From Phycisphaerae bacterium (lineage in GTDB: Bacteria > Planctomycetota > Phycisphaerae > UBA1845), in the NCBI GenBank assembly GCA_029260115.1, contig JAJDDW010000078.1, positions 1 to 56,610 of the forward strand: 56,610 nt of DNA, given 5' to 3'. Every line of letters begins with the position of its first letter. The first letter of the stretch is position 1. The translations under genes were made by a program, and so were the position numbers. The notes under the pieces are model-generated. The model was given only the letters and a program-made list of their open reading frames with translations. It made no database searches and had not been told where the DNA came from. Shown here one piece after another: positions 24,580-35,500 of this stretch.

Positions 24580-27084
24580 CTATAACAGATGCATCCATTT
24601 CCGACAAAACCATTCAATAGACAGTAAACCAATAAGCAGCATTAGCGACCAACCATTGTCCCACAACGAGGTAGGCCGCGATCGTACGGATACTTCTTCA
24701 TGACGATCCGGAATTAATCCTGGAATTTCATCAATTTCGTCAACCTCAAAATATTGCCCACCCCCAGATTGCGTCGCAAGCAGTTGCAAATCATCACGGG
24801 CCATTTGCGGGTTGAGTACTTCGATATTCGGCCTAGACACGCGGACTTCACGCGAGATCGTGGTCAATTCCGCCGAGTCACGTCCGGGCACCTGTACCTC
24901 AATACGATAAGCGCCATTGCGCGTGGGTACGAATCGTCCTTCGTACCAACCGGCTCGCTCGGACTGAGGCGTGAGTATAAAATCGCGTTTTTCTCCCTCA
25001 ATTTCAAATGTCGCTTTGACTTCATTCTTACGCAGGGGTTCAAATTGCTGATCAAGCAGGCGGGCCGTGACCGTGACACTTTCTCCAATGGCATATCGAT
25101 CGCGTTCCGTCAATAACAAACCACGCTTCGTGCCGCCCAACAATTTCCCCTCGGTGAGATAGCGTACCATTTGAATCCAAAAGCGATCAAAAGTTTCAAC
25201 GCCGCTGCGCCGCCAGCGCCACGTTCCATCAAAAGCCAAGAAGCCGCTACGTCCTGCGCCGACAAACTGAACCGCCGCTAGCACGTGCCCGCCCCATGCG
25301 TGCCTCATGCGCGGGTCACCGTGTCGCATCAGCACCGTAGCCGCAGGCTTAGCCCGCAAGACTGGATAATGCCAATAGACAAAACTCAACCCCCGCCACG
25401 CCAGTTTAGTAGCTACCGCGTCATTGGCTAAGCGTAATATATTATGATGAAACGACGCCTCTGGAATTTCTATGGGGGCAGGCTTTGTTTGATAATGACC
25501 AACACGATTAAGCACCAAATCCGCCTCTGGGTCTAACACAACCGGCAGCAAATCATGCAGCGCGGAAAGCGAAGTCTCTCGAAGAAATATGGGCGAACGA
25601 GCACGGGCCGCAGCGTATAATAAGCCGCCGCCGTGCTCAGCTACAAACCGATCGGCTAACTGTGCCCAGGCCTGGTCGAATTCAGATGCGTCGGGGTCCA
25701 TGAGAATAATGGCATCGTATTCGAAAAGCTCCTCGGCTATGCGAGGAAGATGATCGATCACTGTATTGCCATCTCGCACCGAACTCAAATCAGCCGATTG
25801 CAACCAACAGCTGACGTCTATCGTCTCGTCGCGCTCCAATAGTCGGGTAAGAAACCGGTAATCCCAACTAGGCCCGCCCGATACAACCAACACCCGTGTC
25901 CGCGCATCAATCACGTTAACCGTAACTTGTTGACTATTATCATCAACCACCGATTCGGCTTCTATATTGGGAACACGCACCGTATAAATGTATCGACCGA
26001 CACGATCTTGTCGCCGCTCAAAACTGACAGACTCCGACTCGCCGGTGCTGAGTGTCAGACTGCGCGTGTCCACGACCTTCTCACTTCCCGTAGTGACATG
26101 CTTCTCCAACAGTTCAACCAATATCGGCTCACCATCGACACCCTCCGCGATGACCTTCGCAGTCACGGCAAAAGGGTCGCGTTGAAGCGCGTTTTCAGGT
26201 GCTAAGGTTTCGGTAATGCGGACATTTCGGGGCGGCGACGCATCCCCCACCCCCACTGCATGTACCGCGATGTTCCGCGCTTTGGCATATCGCGCGATTT
26301 CCGCTGCATGAGCTCCCTCGTTAAACCCACCATCAGACAGTACCACCACGCCAGCTAACGGCGCGCTGCCCAATGATTCTACGGACAGTCGAAGCGCGCG
26401 ATCTAAATTTGTCACCGGACCAGCCGATGTCATCTCCAATGCAATATCATTGGCCTTGCCCGTGGGTGATTCATCTTTATTTTCACTAGCCGATGTCGCG
26501 AGCGATTCCCGCTCACCTGAAGAATGAATGGTTCCGCGCAGTTCAGGCTCATTACTAAACGAATACACTTTAACGCGATTATTCTTGGCCAATTCGGTTA
26601 GCCACCCGCGATCGTCAGCCGTCAACATGGTATCAACGATTTCGCGACGGCGCACACCCTGCGACGGATCTGCTGAGACAATTGATGTCAACCGGCTGGC
26701 AGCTTCCGGTGTGCGATAGGTGTCTGCTATGTCCATGCTCGACGAATCATCGACCAGGACAAGCGTGTAAGAATCTACCCATTGCCGCACGATACGCACG
26801 CTGACAGGCTCTAAAAGAATAATGGCTAAGATTAGCAACACACTACAACGCAACAGGCCTAGCACGATTCTCGAAGTGGACGACGCGCCGCGACGACCTT
26901 CACGCCGATACATGGTCATCACCAGCCAACACGCGCCTATCACCAGCGCCACAAAACCCACGGCCCACCATCCATCAGGCAGTCGACGAAGCTCGGTCAC
27001 GAACGTATCCTGTTCGCGGCCAATGGGCGCAATCGCAGCGGATAACCAAGAAAAAGACATCATGTCCAGTGCTACACTATGCAT
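24580..27084 (-). CDS. VWA-domain membrane protein
   Basis: The 834 residues have two N-terminal membrane segments (about 41-58 and 74-92) and a von Willebrand factor A domain with MIDAS signature D112-x-S114-x-S116 and later VVLSDGGFNEG. Beta-sandwich repeats follow, then a region like a class I glutamine-amidotransferase fold (LVVSGGPSWDYRFLTRLLERD; FVAEHGGGLLYAAARAR) lacking an obvious catalytic Cys, and a C-terminal membrane segment (about 812-828). It is the second VWA protein of the run, 44 bases after the BatA-like gene. Presumed metal-dependent binding of a partner at the inner membrane. Confidence 0.85.
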   Translation of the reverse strand: MHSVALDMMSFSWLSAAIAPIGREQDTFVTELRRLPDGWWAVGFVALVIGACWLVMTMYRREGRRGASSTSRIVLGLLRCSVLLILAIILLEPVSVRIVRQWVDSYTLVLVDDSSSMDIADTYRTPEAASRLTSIVSADPSQGVRRREIVDTMLTADDRGWLTELAKNNRVKVYSFSNEPELRGTIHSSGERESLATSASENKDESPTGKANDIALEMTSAGPVTNLDRALRLSVESLGSAPLAGVVVLSDGGFNEGAHAAEIARYAKARNIAVHAVGVGDASPPRNVRITETLAPENALQRDPFAVTAKVIAEGVDGEPILVELLEKHVTTGSEKVVDTRSLTLSTGESESVSFERRQDRVGRYIYTVRVPNIEAESVVDDNSQQVTVNVIDARTRVLVVSGGPSWDYRFLTRLLERDETIDVSCWLQSADLSSVRDGNTVIDHLPRIAEELFEYDAIILMDPDASEFDQAWAQLADRFVAEHGGGLLYAAARARSPIFLRETSLSALHDLLPVVLDPEADLVLNRVGHYQTKPAPIEIPEASFHHNILRLANDAVATKLAWRGLSFVYWHYPVLRAKPAATVLMRHGDPRMRHAWGGHVLAAVQFVGAGRSGFLAFDGTWRWRRSGVETFDRFWIQMVRYLTEGKLLGGTKRGLLLTERDRYAIGESVTVTARLLDQQFEPLRKNEVKATFEIEGEKRDFILTPQSERAGWYEGRFVPTRNGAYRIEVQVPGRDSAELTTISREVRVSRPNIEVLNPQMARDDLQLLATQSGGGQYFEVDEIDEIPGLIPDRHEEVSVRSRPTSLWDNGWSLMLLIGLLSIEWFCRKWMHLL

Positions 27085-27128
27085 CGATCGTTTCTACTGC
27101 TCCCAAATCCAAAAATTCTAAGCGACTA

Positions 27129-29438
27129 CTAACGCTTCCTGCCCCACGACCACGCGAGGAACTGTTCAAACAAAAGCGTGGCGACCACTGCCAAAAGCAC
27201 CAAGCGCCACATTTCTGTTCTCGGGTTTCCCACCTCACCGGATAAGGCCTCCACTCCGTCGACATATTCTATTGGCACGCCCTCATTCGCCTGCCTGAGT
27301 TCAGATTCATTCGCCGAGGCCACGTCACTCTCGCGCGTATCGAGATTCACCGAGACAAGACGAATCGTTTGTCCCTCGTCTCGTCGCTTCAACACAAATT
27401 GATAAACACCACTTCGCTTCGTATCTGTCCATGTGGCGATTAACCCTTCGCCATCATCTGGCGGTTTCGCCGTCACCACGACCTCTCGCTCTGTGGGATA
27501 GGCTGGCGTGCGCACGATCACATCCGATTCAAAAATCGAATTATCAATAGGCATCTCAATAGGGACACCAGCTGAGTAATCTGCATGGTCAACGCCGCGC
27601 TTGGCTATGTGCAAAGCCAACTCCATCATGACCGGAAGATAAGTGGGATGATTAGGCCAAAGGTGCCACTCCTTATCCGCCCCCGTTGTCACCAACAGCA
27701 CCTGCCCTTGCCCAAACTTTCGTTCGATAATCGCAGGATAATCTTGATCGTCTCTAAACACCGCCAAGACACGTGCTAGCGAAGCCGACGCCATGCCCGT
27801 CTCGCCTTCATCATCTGTGCCATTAGATGAGACATCTTCCGCCAGCGTCTCGCCAGCGTCCCAAGGCTTACAATCGAAAAACTCGAAGAATGGAATATCT
27901 GATAGACCAAGCGGGTCACCCTCCAAACTCAAAGGGCGCATGATCGGATGCAAACGATCCACAATATTCAAATGAAAGGGCCGGGCGCCGCGCACCCGTT
28001 CTCCCAACTTCGCGGGCAACAAGCCGCTACCATCGCGGAATAGCGTCGCGTTGTACAAGCCCGGATCAACCTGATCGCCAAGATAGAATATCACCCCACC
28101 ACCACGCCGTACAAACTGTTCTAATCGCTCCGCTGCAGGTTCACTCACACGATAAACATTGGCAATTATCACCGCGTGATACGTCGACAGGGTAGCCGTC
28201 TCAAGCTCCGACTCATCGACCACGACGACATCGTTACCGCTAAATATCTCACCCTTAGGACGCAGCGCGGTAGACAAATACGTCACCTCATCTTCAAACA
28301 AATCCGATGAAGGCTCGCCATTTACAATGAGAATACGGATAGAATTCGCCACATCAGCTACGAAGTGTCGCTCGTTGTCTACATCCAGCGAGTCAGGCGG
28401 AATCGACACGCGAACGGTCTCGTAGCCCGCCGTTACAAATGACGCATTTAAATCAACTGAAGTGGTCAAACCGCCTACCAATTCAGGTATGGTCTTGGTC
28501 GGCTGGGCTACGTTGCCGACGAAACTAGACACGTCCAAATTCACGGCTGAACTATCCGAAAAGTTGGCCACCTTCGCGCGTAGCGTTGCCTCCGCGCCTG
28601 TAACCAATTGACCGCCCGTTACGCGAACATCCGTAACCGCCATATTGCTGGCCTCATCCACACCCACATCAATAAGCACCAACTGCAAATCGTGGTCATC
28701 TCCAGACCAAGCCATCAACGGCTTGAGCACCGCCCCACCAGTTTCATCATCGCCAGGCCTATCCGAAAGCCAATCCTTTTTTTGAAAATCGCTGACCACA
28801 TACACCGCAGCGTTGATAATGTCTTCACTACGCGATAAGTAATTATTAACGTGTTCAATCACCTCGGTAGGGTCCATCGCTAATTGCGATATGGAGAGTG
28901 ATTCTAGACGGGCAAGCAATTCCGGTGTTTGTCGGTCGTCTAGAAACGTGCCCCGCTCCATAGGCGAGCCTGGCTGGGTCATACGAAAAATAGTCACGGT
29001 GTCATCTGGCGACTCTTCGCGGATTAACTCAATCAATCGACGAACACTGCGCTTGGCATGGGTAAACAACGAAACACCTTCGGACACATACCCCATACTA
29101 AAGGAATCATCGATCAAAATAATACGCTCGGTCTGCGCCCTGCCGCTCAACGACGCGACGATCCCGCTGGGAGTTAGAAATGGCCGAGCGATGAGCAAGG
29201 CGATTAATAAAACAGCTAAGCAGCGTAGGGCGAGCAATAGCCACTCTTCCAGTTTGACTCTTCGACGATTTTTTTTCTCAGCTGTCAGCAGAAATTCTAC
29301 CGCAGCCCAACGCACCCGCTTAAAACGTCGACGGGCGAGTAGATGAATGATAATAGGTACAGACATAGCAGCCGCCCCGGCATAAAACAAACCCGGCGTC
29401 ACAAAAGCAGCAGCTAAAATGCAAATTGAAACCGTCAA
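27129..29438 (-). CDS. BatA-like VWA-domain membrane protein
   Basis: The N-terminus (SVPIIIHLLARRRFKRVRWAAVEFLL...EEWLLLALRCLAVLLIALLIARP) is the double-membrane-segment module of the BatA N-terminal family. It is followed by a VWA domain with MIDAS D110-x-S112-x-S114 (LIDDSFSMGY). Beta-rich repeats and a GATase1-like region (VRRGGGVIFYLGDQV) follow, then a final membrane segment (about 748-762). 769 residues from TTG 29438; a GTG at 29402 is an alternative start. Membership of a MoxR-DUF58-VWA block suggests it is a client or effector of the MoxR ATPase. Confidence 0.87.
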   Translation of the reverse strand: MTVSICILAAAFVTPGLFYAGAAAMSVPIIIHLLARRRFKRVRWAAVEFLLTAEKKNRRRVKLEEWLLLALRCLAVLLIALLIARPFLTPSGIVASLSGRAQTERIILIDDSFSMGYVSEGVSLFTHAKRSVRRLIELIREESPDDTVTIFRMTQPGSPMERGTFLDDRQTPELLARLESLSISQLAMDPTEVIEHVNNYLSRSEDIINAAVYVVSDFQKKDWLSDRPGDDETGGAVLKPLMAWSGDDHDLQLVLIDVGVDEASNMAVTDVRVTGGQLVTGAEATLRAKVANFSDSSAVNLDVSSFVGNVAQPTKTIPELVGGLTTSVDLNASFVTAGYETVRVSIPPDSLDVDNERHFVADVANSIRILIVNGEPSSDLFEDEVTYLSTALRPKGEIFSGNDVVVVDESELETATLSTYHAVIIANVYRVSEPAAERLEQFVRRGGGVIFYLGDQVDPGLYNATLFRDGSGLLPAKLGERVRGARPFHLNIVDRLHPIMRPLSLEGDPLGLSDIPFFEFFDCKPWDAGETLAEDVSSNGTDDEGETGMASASLARVLAVFRDDQDYPAIIERKFGQGQVLLVTTGADKEWHLWPNHPTYLPVMMELALHIAKRGVDHADYSAGVPIEMPIDNSIFESDVIVRTPAYPTEREVVVTAKPPDDGEGLIATWTDTKRSGVYQFVLKRRDEGQTIRLVSVNLDTRESDVASANESELRQANEGVPIEYVDGVEALSGEVGNPRTEMWRLVLLAVVATLLFEQFLAWSWGRKR

Positions 29439-29483
29439 ACCTTAACCTTCGTTCCCTCTGGTGGTTTCTATCAAAATTTTCAT

Positions 29484-30410
29484 CTACGCGCGTGCCCTTC
29501 TACTACGCATGCGCGAAGATAGACACGTGGTCAGCGCCGTATCTAGCGCATCAGCGGTGCTAATGGTGGCGTAACCAATTCCTCGGTCCAAACACGCACT
29601 GCGAACCTTACTCACAAACGATTGAAACGCCACTAAATAACTGGCTCGCAGCGATTGCGGATCAGTTAAAATCTCAACATCTAACGCTTCCATGCCTTCA
29701 AATAAAGTTCGATCGGTAAACGGAAACTCAATTTCGTCCTGATCCAAAATATGCAAGACAAGCACATCGTGTTCATGATGGCGAAATCGCTGTAAGCCCT
29801 GCGCGAACGTGTCTACATCCGTGAGCAGGTCAGACAAAATGATCACCAACCCACGACGCGGAATAGTGCTGTTTAACTGTTGAAAAGGGATAGTCAGCTC
29901 AGTGGCGCCCTGGGGCGCGTGATCTTCAATACACCTAACAACCCGATGTAGTGATCCTCGGTTCGAGGATACCGGTAGCGAGGTGCGAACTGTCTCGTCG
30001 AACAGTGTCAACCCCACGCCATCTTGTTGATGCACCAATAGATGCGCAAGCGAAGCAGCTACGGTCGACGCATAATCCCATTTGGTCATGCGATCTGGTA
30101 ACGGCTGCTCAGGGTAGGCCATCGAGCCTGAGCAATCCAACAAAATATGCACGCGCATATTCGTCTCTTCCTCGTATTCCTTAATAAAGAAACGATCTGC
30201 TTTTGCGTATACGCGCCAGTCTATATGTCGAATATCATCACCGGGCACATAAGGCCGATGACTGGCAAACTCCACGCTGAATCCCTTGTACGGACTCTTG
30301 TGCATCCCGCTGACGAAACCATCAACGACACGACACGCACGAAGCTCCAGTTTAGAAATTCGGCTTAAAACATCAGGCCGTAAGTACTTTGCGTGTGCAC
30401 TCATCGTCAT
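29484..30410 (-). CDS. DUF58-domain protein
   Basis: The 308 residues show the DUF58 core: [39 protein letters not shown] and a VWA-like DCSGS (about 92-96), with [11 protein letters not shown] later. Such proteins are nearly always encoded next to MoxR AAA+ ATPases and are thought to be assembled by them. Soluble and cytosolic by sequence. ATG 30410 or 30404 may be the start; either lies inside the end of moxR (30373), implying translational coupling. Confidence 0.92.
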   Translation of the reverse strand: MTMSAHAKYLRPDVLSRISKLELRACRVVDGFVSGMHKSPYKGFSVEFASHRPYVPGDDIRHIDWRVYAKADRFFIKEYEEETNMRVHILLDCSGSMAYPEQPLPDRMTKWDYASTVAASLAHLLVHQQDGVGLTLFDETVRTSLPVSSNRGSLHRVVRCIEDHAPQGATELTIPFQQLNSTIPRRGLVIILSDLLTDVDTFAQGLQRFRHHEHDVLVLHILDQDEIEFPFTDRTLFEGMEALDVEILTDPQSLRASYLVAFQSFVSKVRSACLDRGIGYATISTADALDTALTTCLSSRMRSRRARA

Positions 30411-31458
30411 CAAACGGTGTCCGATTAGGGTCTATACATGCCAACAATTCTTCAATAATTCGTTCGGTCGTGTATCCTTCCGCTTCCGCAGAATAGTTAG
30501 TGACAACACGATGTCGCAACACGGGAAACGCGAGCGCCCGAATATCTTCAATAGCTACGTGATGACGATTCTTAAGCACCGCCCGGGCCTTACCGCCCAG
30601 TAGCAGCGCCTGAACCGCACGAGGACCAGCCCCCCAGCTTACGACTTTGTTGATAAATTCAAGACTACCCTCTTCGTTAGGCCTGGTCGCACGCACGAGG
30701 TTCAACGCATAACGAACGATCTCAGGGGCAGCGGGAATGCGACGGATCAGGGCTTGGTAGGCAATCACCTGCGCCTGGGTAACACACTCAGACAGCGCTG
30801 GCGTCTCTTCACCTGTCGTGCTGTCGGCTATCGCATATTCTTCTTTATAGGAGGGGTACTTGATGAGCACCTTGAACATGAAGCGATCCTGCTGGGCTTC
30901 CGGCAACGGATAAGTGCCTTCCTGCTCAATGGGATTTTGCGTGGCTAACACAAAAAACGGTGGCGTCAAATCATGTTGCGTACCACCCACCGTAATGTGT
31001 CGCTCCTGCATAGCTTCCAACAGCGCGGCCTGCGTCTTAGGTGGCGTACGGTTGATCTCATCTGCTAAAATCACATTCGCAAAAATCGGACCGTGTAAAA
31101 ACTTAAACGATCGTTCACCAGAGGACCGATCTTCCTGAATCACTTCGGTACCCGTAATATCAGACGGCATTAAATCCGGCGTAAATTGAATGCGCCGAAA
31201 GGAAAGCGCCAAACATTTCGCCAGCGAAGAAATCATCAAGGTCTTCGCTAAACCGGGCACGCCCTCAAGCATACAATGGCCATTCGCAAAAAGCGCGATC
31301 AGCATTTGGTCCACGACTTCATCTTGACCAATGATGATCTTGCCAAGCTCGTCGCGCAGCCGTTGATAAGCAGCTGTGACTTCGTCCACCATCTGCGGAT
31401 CAATCGGGCGCGACTTCGATTGATCCGCGCCCTTATCGACATCATTTAATTCATGCAT
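30373..31458 (-). CDS. MoxR-family AAA+ ATPase
   Basis: The 361 residues carry Walker A GVPGLAKT (66-73), Walker [13 protein letters not shown] (129-140), the AALLEAMQE loop, sensor 1 [23 protein letters not shown] and a C-terminal lid with [17 protein letters not shown]. MoxR proteins form hexamers that help assemble or activate VWA-domain partners, for example by metal insertion. Here the partners are probably the DUF58 and two VWA proteins encoded directly downstream. It starts 27 bases after the prenyltransferase-repeat gene. Confidence 0.95.
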   Translation of the reverse strand: MHELNDVDKGADQSKSRPIDPQMVDEVTAAYQRLRDELGKIIIGQDEVVDQMLIALFANGHCMLEGVPGLAKTLMISSLAKCLALSFRRIQFTPDLMPSDITGTEVIQEDRSSGERSFKFLHGPIFANVILADEINRTPPKTQAALLEAMQERHITVGGTQHDLTPPFFVLATQNPIEQEGTYPLPEAQQDRFMFKVLIKYPSYKEEYAIADSTTGEETPALSECVTQAQVIAYQALIRRIPAAPEIVRYALNLVRATRPNEEGSLEFINKVVSWGAGPRAVQALLLGGKARAVLKNRHHVAIEDIRALAFPVLRHRVVTNYSAEAEGYTTERIIEELLACIDPNRTPFDDDECTRKVLTA

Positions 31459-31485
31459 ATGTATCTCCCAATGATCCCCATCCTC

Positions 31486-32544
31486 TTATTGTTGCATAAT
31501 CGGCAACTGGTTGTACGGCAACTGCAAAATAATCAATGCAATCGCGGTATCGTATACATCACCAATAGCATCCACACTCCACGAACCGTCTGGCTGCTGC
31601 TGCCCCAAAATTAGATCGCGTCGTTTGGCATAATATTGATCCCAAAACGGATCGCTACTCACGTAGAGCGCTTGCGCATAGTAAAGGTGCGCATAATAAT
31701 CATGTCCTGGAATAATTTGGTCCGGTCTGAGGTTCTGTTTGCAATACGCTAACGCCCGCTTGGCCCGTGGATTATCATATTGCCCGGCGTTAAACCAACA
31801 ACAAACCGCGGCGGCTGCCAGTGGCACGCGAGAAGGGCCTCGCCCCGAAGCGGTATATCGGATTCCACCGTCACTATTTTGGGAAACAGCAAGATAATTC
31901 ATCGCCTCATCGATCACCTTTTTGGGTACGGTAATTCCCACGTTGCGGGCGGCTCGAAGCGCTTGAACCTGCGTAATCGTCACCGACCCCTCATCGCCTC
32001 CAGATTCCGGCGTATAAATCCAACCGCCCCGCTTACTCTGGGCCCCTGCAGTTAGTTGCACCGCCTGCCGTAAAATCCAATGCAACTGCTTAGCCCGCTG
32101 CGGGTCTTCTTCCATACCATAAGCTTGACTCAAAAAAAGCATCGAAAATCCATGGCCATACATGGGTCGAGATTCGCGAGCGCCGCGACCTATCATGCCG
32201 GACTTCGTAGCCGAATCCATGAGATATCTCATCGCCCTATCGACCTGCGGTGCATATCTCCCCTGCGTAGAAGTATTACCATCCATCAGCATGGCTAAAC
32301 CCGCCAGCGCTGTCATCGCCACCGGGTAATTTCCGAATCCACCACGGTTCGTCCAAACACCCTGACGGCTTTGCGCTCGTGCCAAATATGACAATCCTCG
32401 ATCAATCGCCGCACGTGTCTTGGGTGTGACGCCTTTCGGTGCCGCGCTCGCTGGTGGCGCCTGGGCGCACAACATTGGCGATGTCCAGTGACAAACAAGA
32501 GACACTAATATAATTATAGCTTTGATTCGAACATTATTGTTCAT
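31486..32544 (-). CDS. Secreted prenyltransferase/squalene-cyclase-repeat protein
   Basis: The 352 residues have a signal peptide (about 1-28) and several alpha/alpha-toroid units such as AIDRGLSYLARAQSRQGVW, YLAVSQNSDGGIRYT and LILGQQQPDGSWSVDAIGDVYDTAIALIILQ. QxxxGxW-type repeats place it in the terpenoid-cyclase-like superfamily. The catalytic DxDD of squalene-hopene cyclase is absent, so it is likely a binding protein, as in many planctomycete homologues. It overlaps the first gene of the run by four bases. Confidence 0.85.
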   Translation of the reverse strand: MNNNVRIKAIIILVSLVCHWTSPMLCAQAPPASAAPKGVTPKTRAAIDRGLSYLARAQSRQGVWTNRGGFGNYPVAMTALAGLAMLMDGNTSTQGRYAPQVDRAMRYLMDSATKSGMIGRGARESRPMYGHGFSMLFLSQAYGMEEDPQRAKQLHWILRQAVQLTAGAQSKRGGWIYTPESGGDEGSVTITQVQALRAARNVGITVPKKVIDEAMNYLAVSQNSDGGIRYTASGRGPSRVPLAAAAVCCWFNAGQYDNPRAKRALAYCKQNLRPDQIIPGHDYYAHLYYAQALYVSSDPFWDQYYAKRRDLILGQQQPDGSWSVDAIGDVYDTAIALIILQLPYNQLPIMQQ

Positions 32545-35500
32545 GGTTCAATCTCCGCCCTGTTCATACCACTATCACGGACTTCCAGCACGAAACCATG
32601 AATCGCCGACGCTATACCTACCGTCACACTGTCCGGCCTCACATCCAAATCACCGTCAAATCGATAGCCTGAATTTGATGATGTCCGCGGAAGTTCCTCT
32701 CGCCATCCTTCGTCCAAACCACTCTCGGCATTGATAGCAGCCACATTGTATTGCGTATCTTGAGCGCGTGGACCAGTGGCTGTATCAAGTACAGCAAAAA
32801 TAGTCTTTCCCTGCAGGTGGATGGTCATCGCCTTGCCCAACACCACCGCCAAATCTTGCCGCAACCAACGCTGTTCACCCGAAACCAAATCAAGGGCTTT
32901 CATGCTAATGGCTTGACGACGATTCACACGCTCAGCATAGACGGCAATGATCGCGTCGTCGACCAATTTCATGTCCATGAGCCGTGTGCTGCGTTCAAAC
33001 AAAAAAGAAGTGGCTTCATGACCCTTCGCAATATCGATCACGTAACCGCCACCGCCAAGTAGCGCCACGCCGAGCGTATGCTCATTTAATTCAAACAATT
33101 GCACCAAAGGCCGATCAAGCTCTCGCTGCCATACATCTTCTCCAGAGATAAGGTCTACCGCTTGCAATCCATCCACACGCGTAGAATGCGTTGGCCCATA
33201 AACGTAGCCACCTGCGATGACCACCGATACAAGATCGCCATCATCATCAGGTTGCTCAAACAACACCTGTCGTACAAGCCTGCCATTTTCTCGATCGACA
33301 ATATGCACACGCTGCATGCGGGCATCCGCCGTGATCACGCGCGATGGTGTGAGCCAAATATGCATGACTGTCTCTCCATACATATCCCTCTCCCAAACGG
33401 TCGTACCATCAGCCGCACGCAAAAGAGATAGTCGCCCACCAGTATGCATCGCTGCAATCATGCCATCTTGAGCCGCCATGGCGTTATCACGCACTTCAGG
33501 TTTTGCCACCTGCGGAAGAAGTTCGAATGGCCTTGCCCATAGCCGCTTACCAGTTAGCAAGCCTATACCGCATAATCCTTCTCGGCTCGCGACCACAACA
33601 ACCTGACCATCCACCACAAACGAACGCTTAGGCAATGGCTGATTATTCCGCCGCGTCTGAATATTCCTATTGAACATTGAGGCATTGGGAAACACTTCTG
33701 GAAAACGCATATCCGCCTGCCACAACACCTGCCCCGTCATGGGGTGTAGCGCGGCCAAACGATCTTCACGTACAAAAACAATGACGGGCATGAACCCAGC
33801 ATCGTCGGCTAAGCCACGCTGATGACCCAGTCGATAATCACTGCCCGTGGCAAGATCGCCAGAAGTCTCGGGAACAAAAAACCATGATTTACGCTCATTT
33901 TTAGCTGGTTGCTGCAAAGGTAACGTTTCTCCATCAGCTAGAGATTCGCTTTCAATTGCACGGTTCTGCGCCAACCACGCACTCAGCGTACTCGATGTCG
34001 AAGGCTTTGGTCCAAGCATTTCGAACCATTCATAGGCCCCCGGAACCGGCTCACTGGGAGAGGACTTCATTAGCGCCGCAATCCAAGGGGCTACGGCACG
34101 CGGTGGACTCTGCAATACATGGGTATGTAATTTGATCACGTACATAATTGCCGCACGAGCGAGGCTTGGCGACGCGTCCATACTGGCACAAGCTACGAAA
34201 TCATGCTCGGCTAATTCTAATCGGCCACGCAACATGTTGCGTTTTGCATTTTCCAACAACGCACGTTGCGCCGTCGCCGGCGGGGCACCCAATTCCGACA
34301 CCGCACGCAATGTTCGGGCGAAGGTATCCGACCATTTCTGCGATGCAGGATGCTGCGATACTAATTCATTCAGCCGCGTATTCGTATATTGTTCAAATGT
34401 TTCCTTTGACGCCTGGTCCATTGTCCGAACAACTTCATATAGTTCCCGGCGTAGCACTACCTGGGCCGCCCCCTTAGCTAATCCGCCAAGCTCGACATTT
34501 TTATCGTCCGGTAGCGAAGCCGCTGCCCCCCAAATAGTTTGCGCCGCGGCGACGCTGTTATTTCCAGCTTGTTGCCAACTAGACTTCGCTTGGGCGACGC
34601 GAACTTTTTGCGCACTGGTCGTCGCTTGCTTATCAGCATTATTCAACACCTTGTCCATGCGATCAGATTCGCCTTTACCCTCACTGGCCAGCGACAGCCA
34701 AGCATCCACCAGAGTACGCGCCCGCATCTGTTGATTCGCACCATCAAATCGATCGTCCCTTGATTCCAACAGAGAAATCGCGGCCTCAGGCTGTCCATGC
34801 AATATCTCTAACCGGGCTAACTGCAAACGATTTTTTACATCTTCCGGATCATCAGATAAACGTGCTTTCGCGGCAGGATACATGTCCGAAAGGTCTGGAA
34901 AGCGGCGCACAAACGAAGGGTCAACACTATATAAAGAGCTACGATACGAAACGATATCGCCGAGCGGATGCTGCTTTTCTGCCAAGGTATCAGCCTTAAT
35001 CAACTCCCCCGTTCCGGCATCTAGCGCGAGCACTGATTTAATAGTCGGTATCAAAATAGTTTCGCCAACTAATGTTGCACGGCCTGTCTGTGTAAACGGT
35101 AATTCTCTCGTCCACACGGCCTCACCACTACCAGTCTCAAGGCACGTCACGCTACGCCCGGCTAACCACACATGTTTGGCGTCCGCCGCCACGATAAATG
35201 TAGCGCTATCCACCTTATGGGACCACACACGTGTACCGTCAATCACATCCAACGCATATAACGCACCATCCAACAACGAAGGAAATAGCACTAACCCGCG
35301 GGCCACCATAGGTGCCCCTGTCTCCCACGGTTGGCCCCAACGATCCACCGAGGGGTGATGCACATCCAATCGATGGGCCCAAATCACATCATAACGGGCA
35401 ACGTCTATCGCATAAAATACGCCATATCCAGATGCCATGTACATGACACCGCTATTATAGACCGGAGTCAGTGGCACGTTCACCAAGCTGCTCGGCGTCG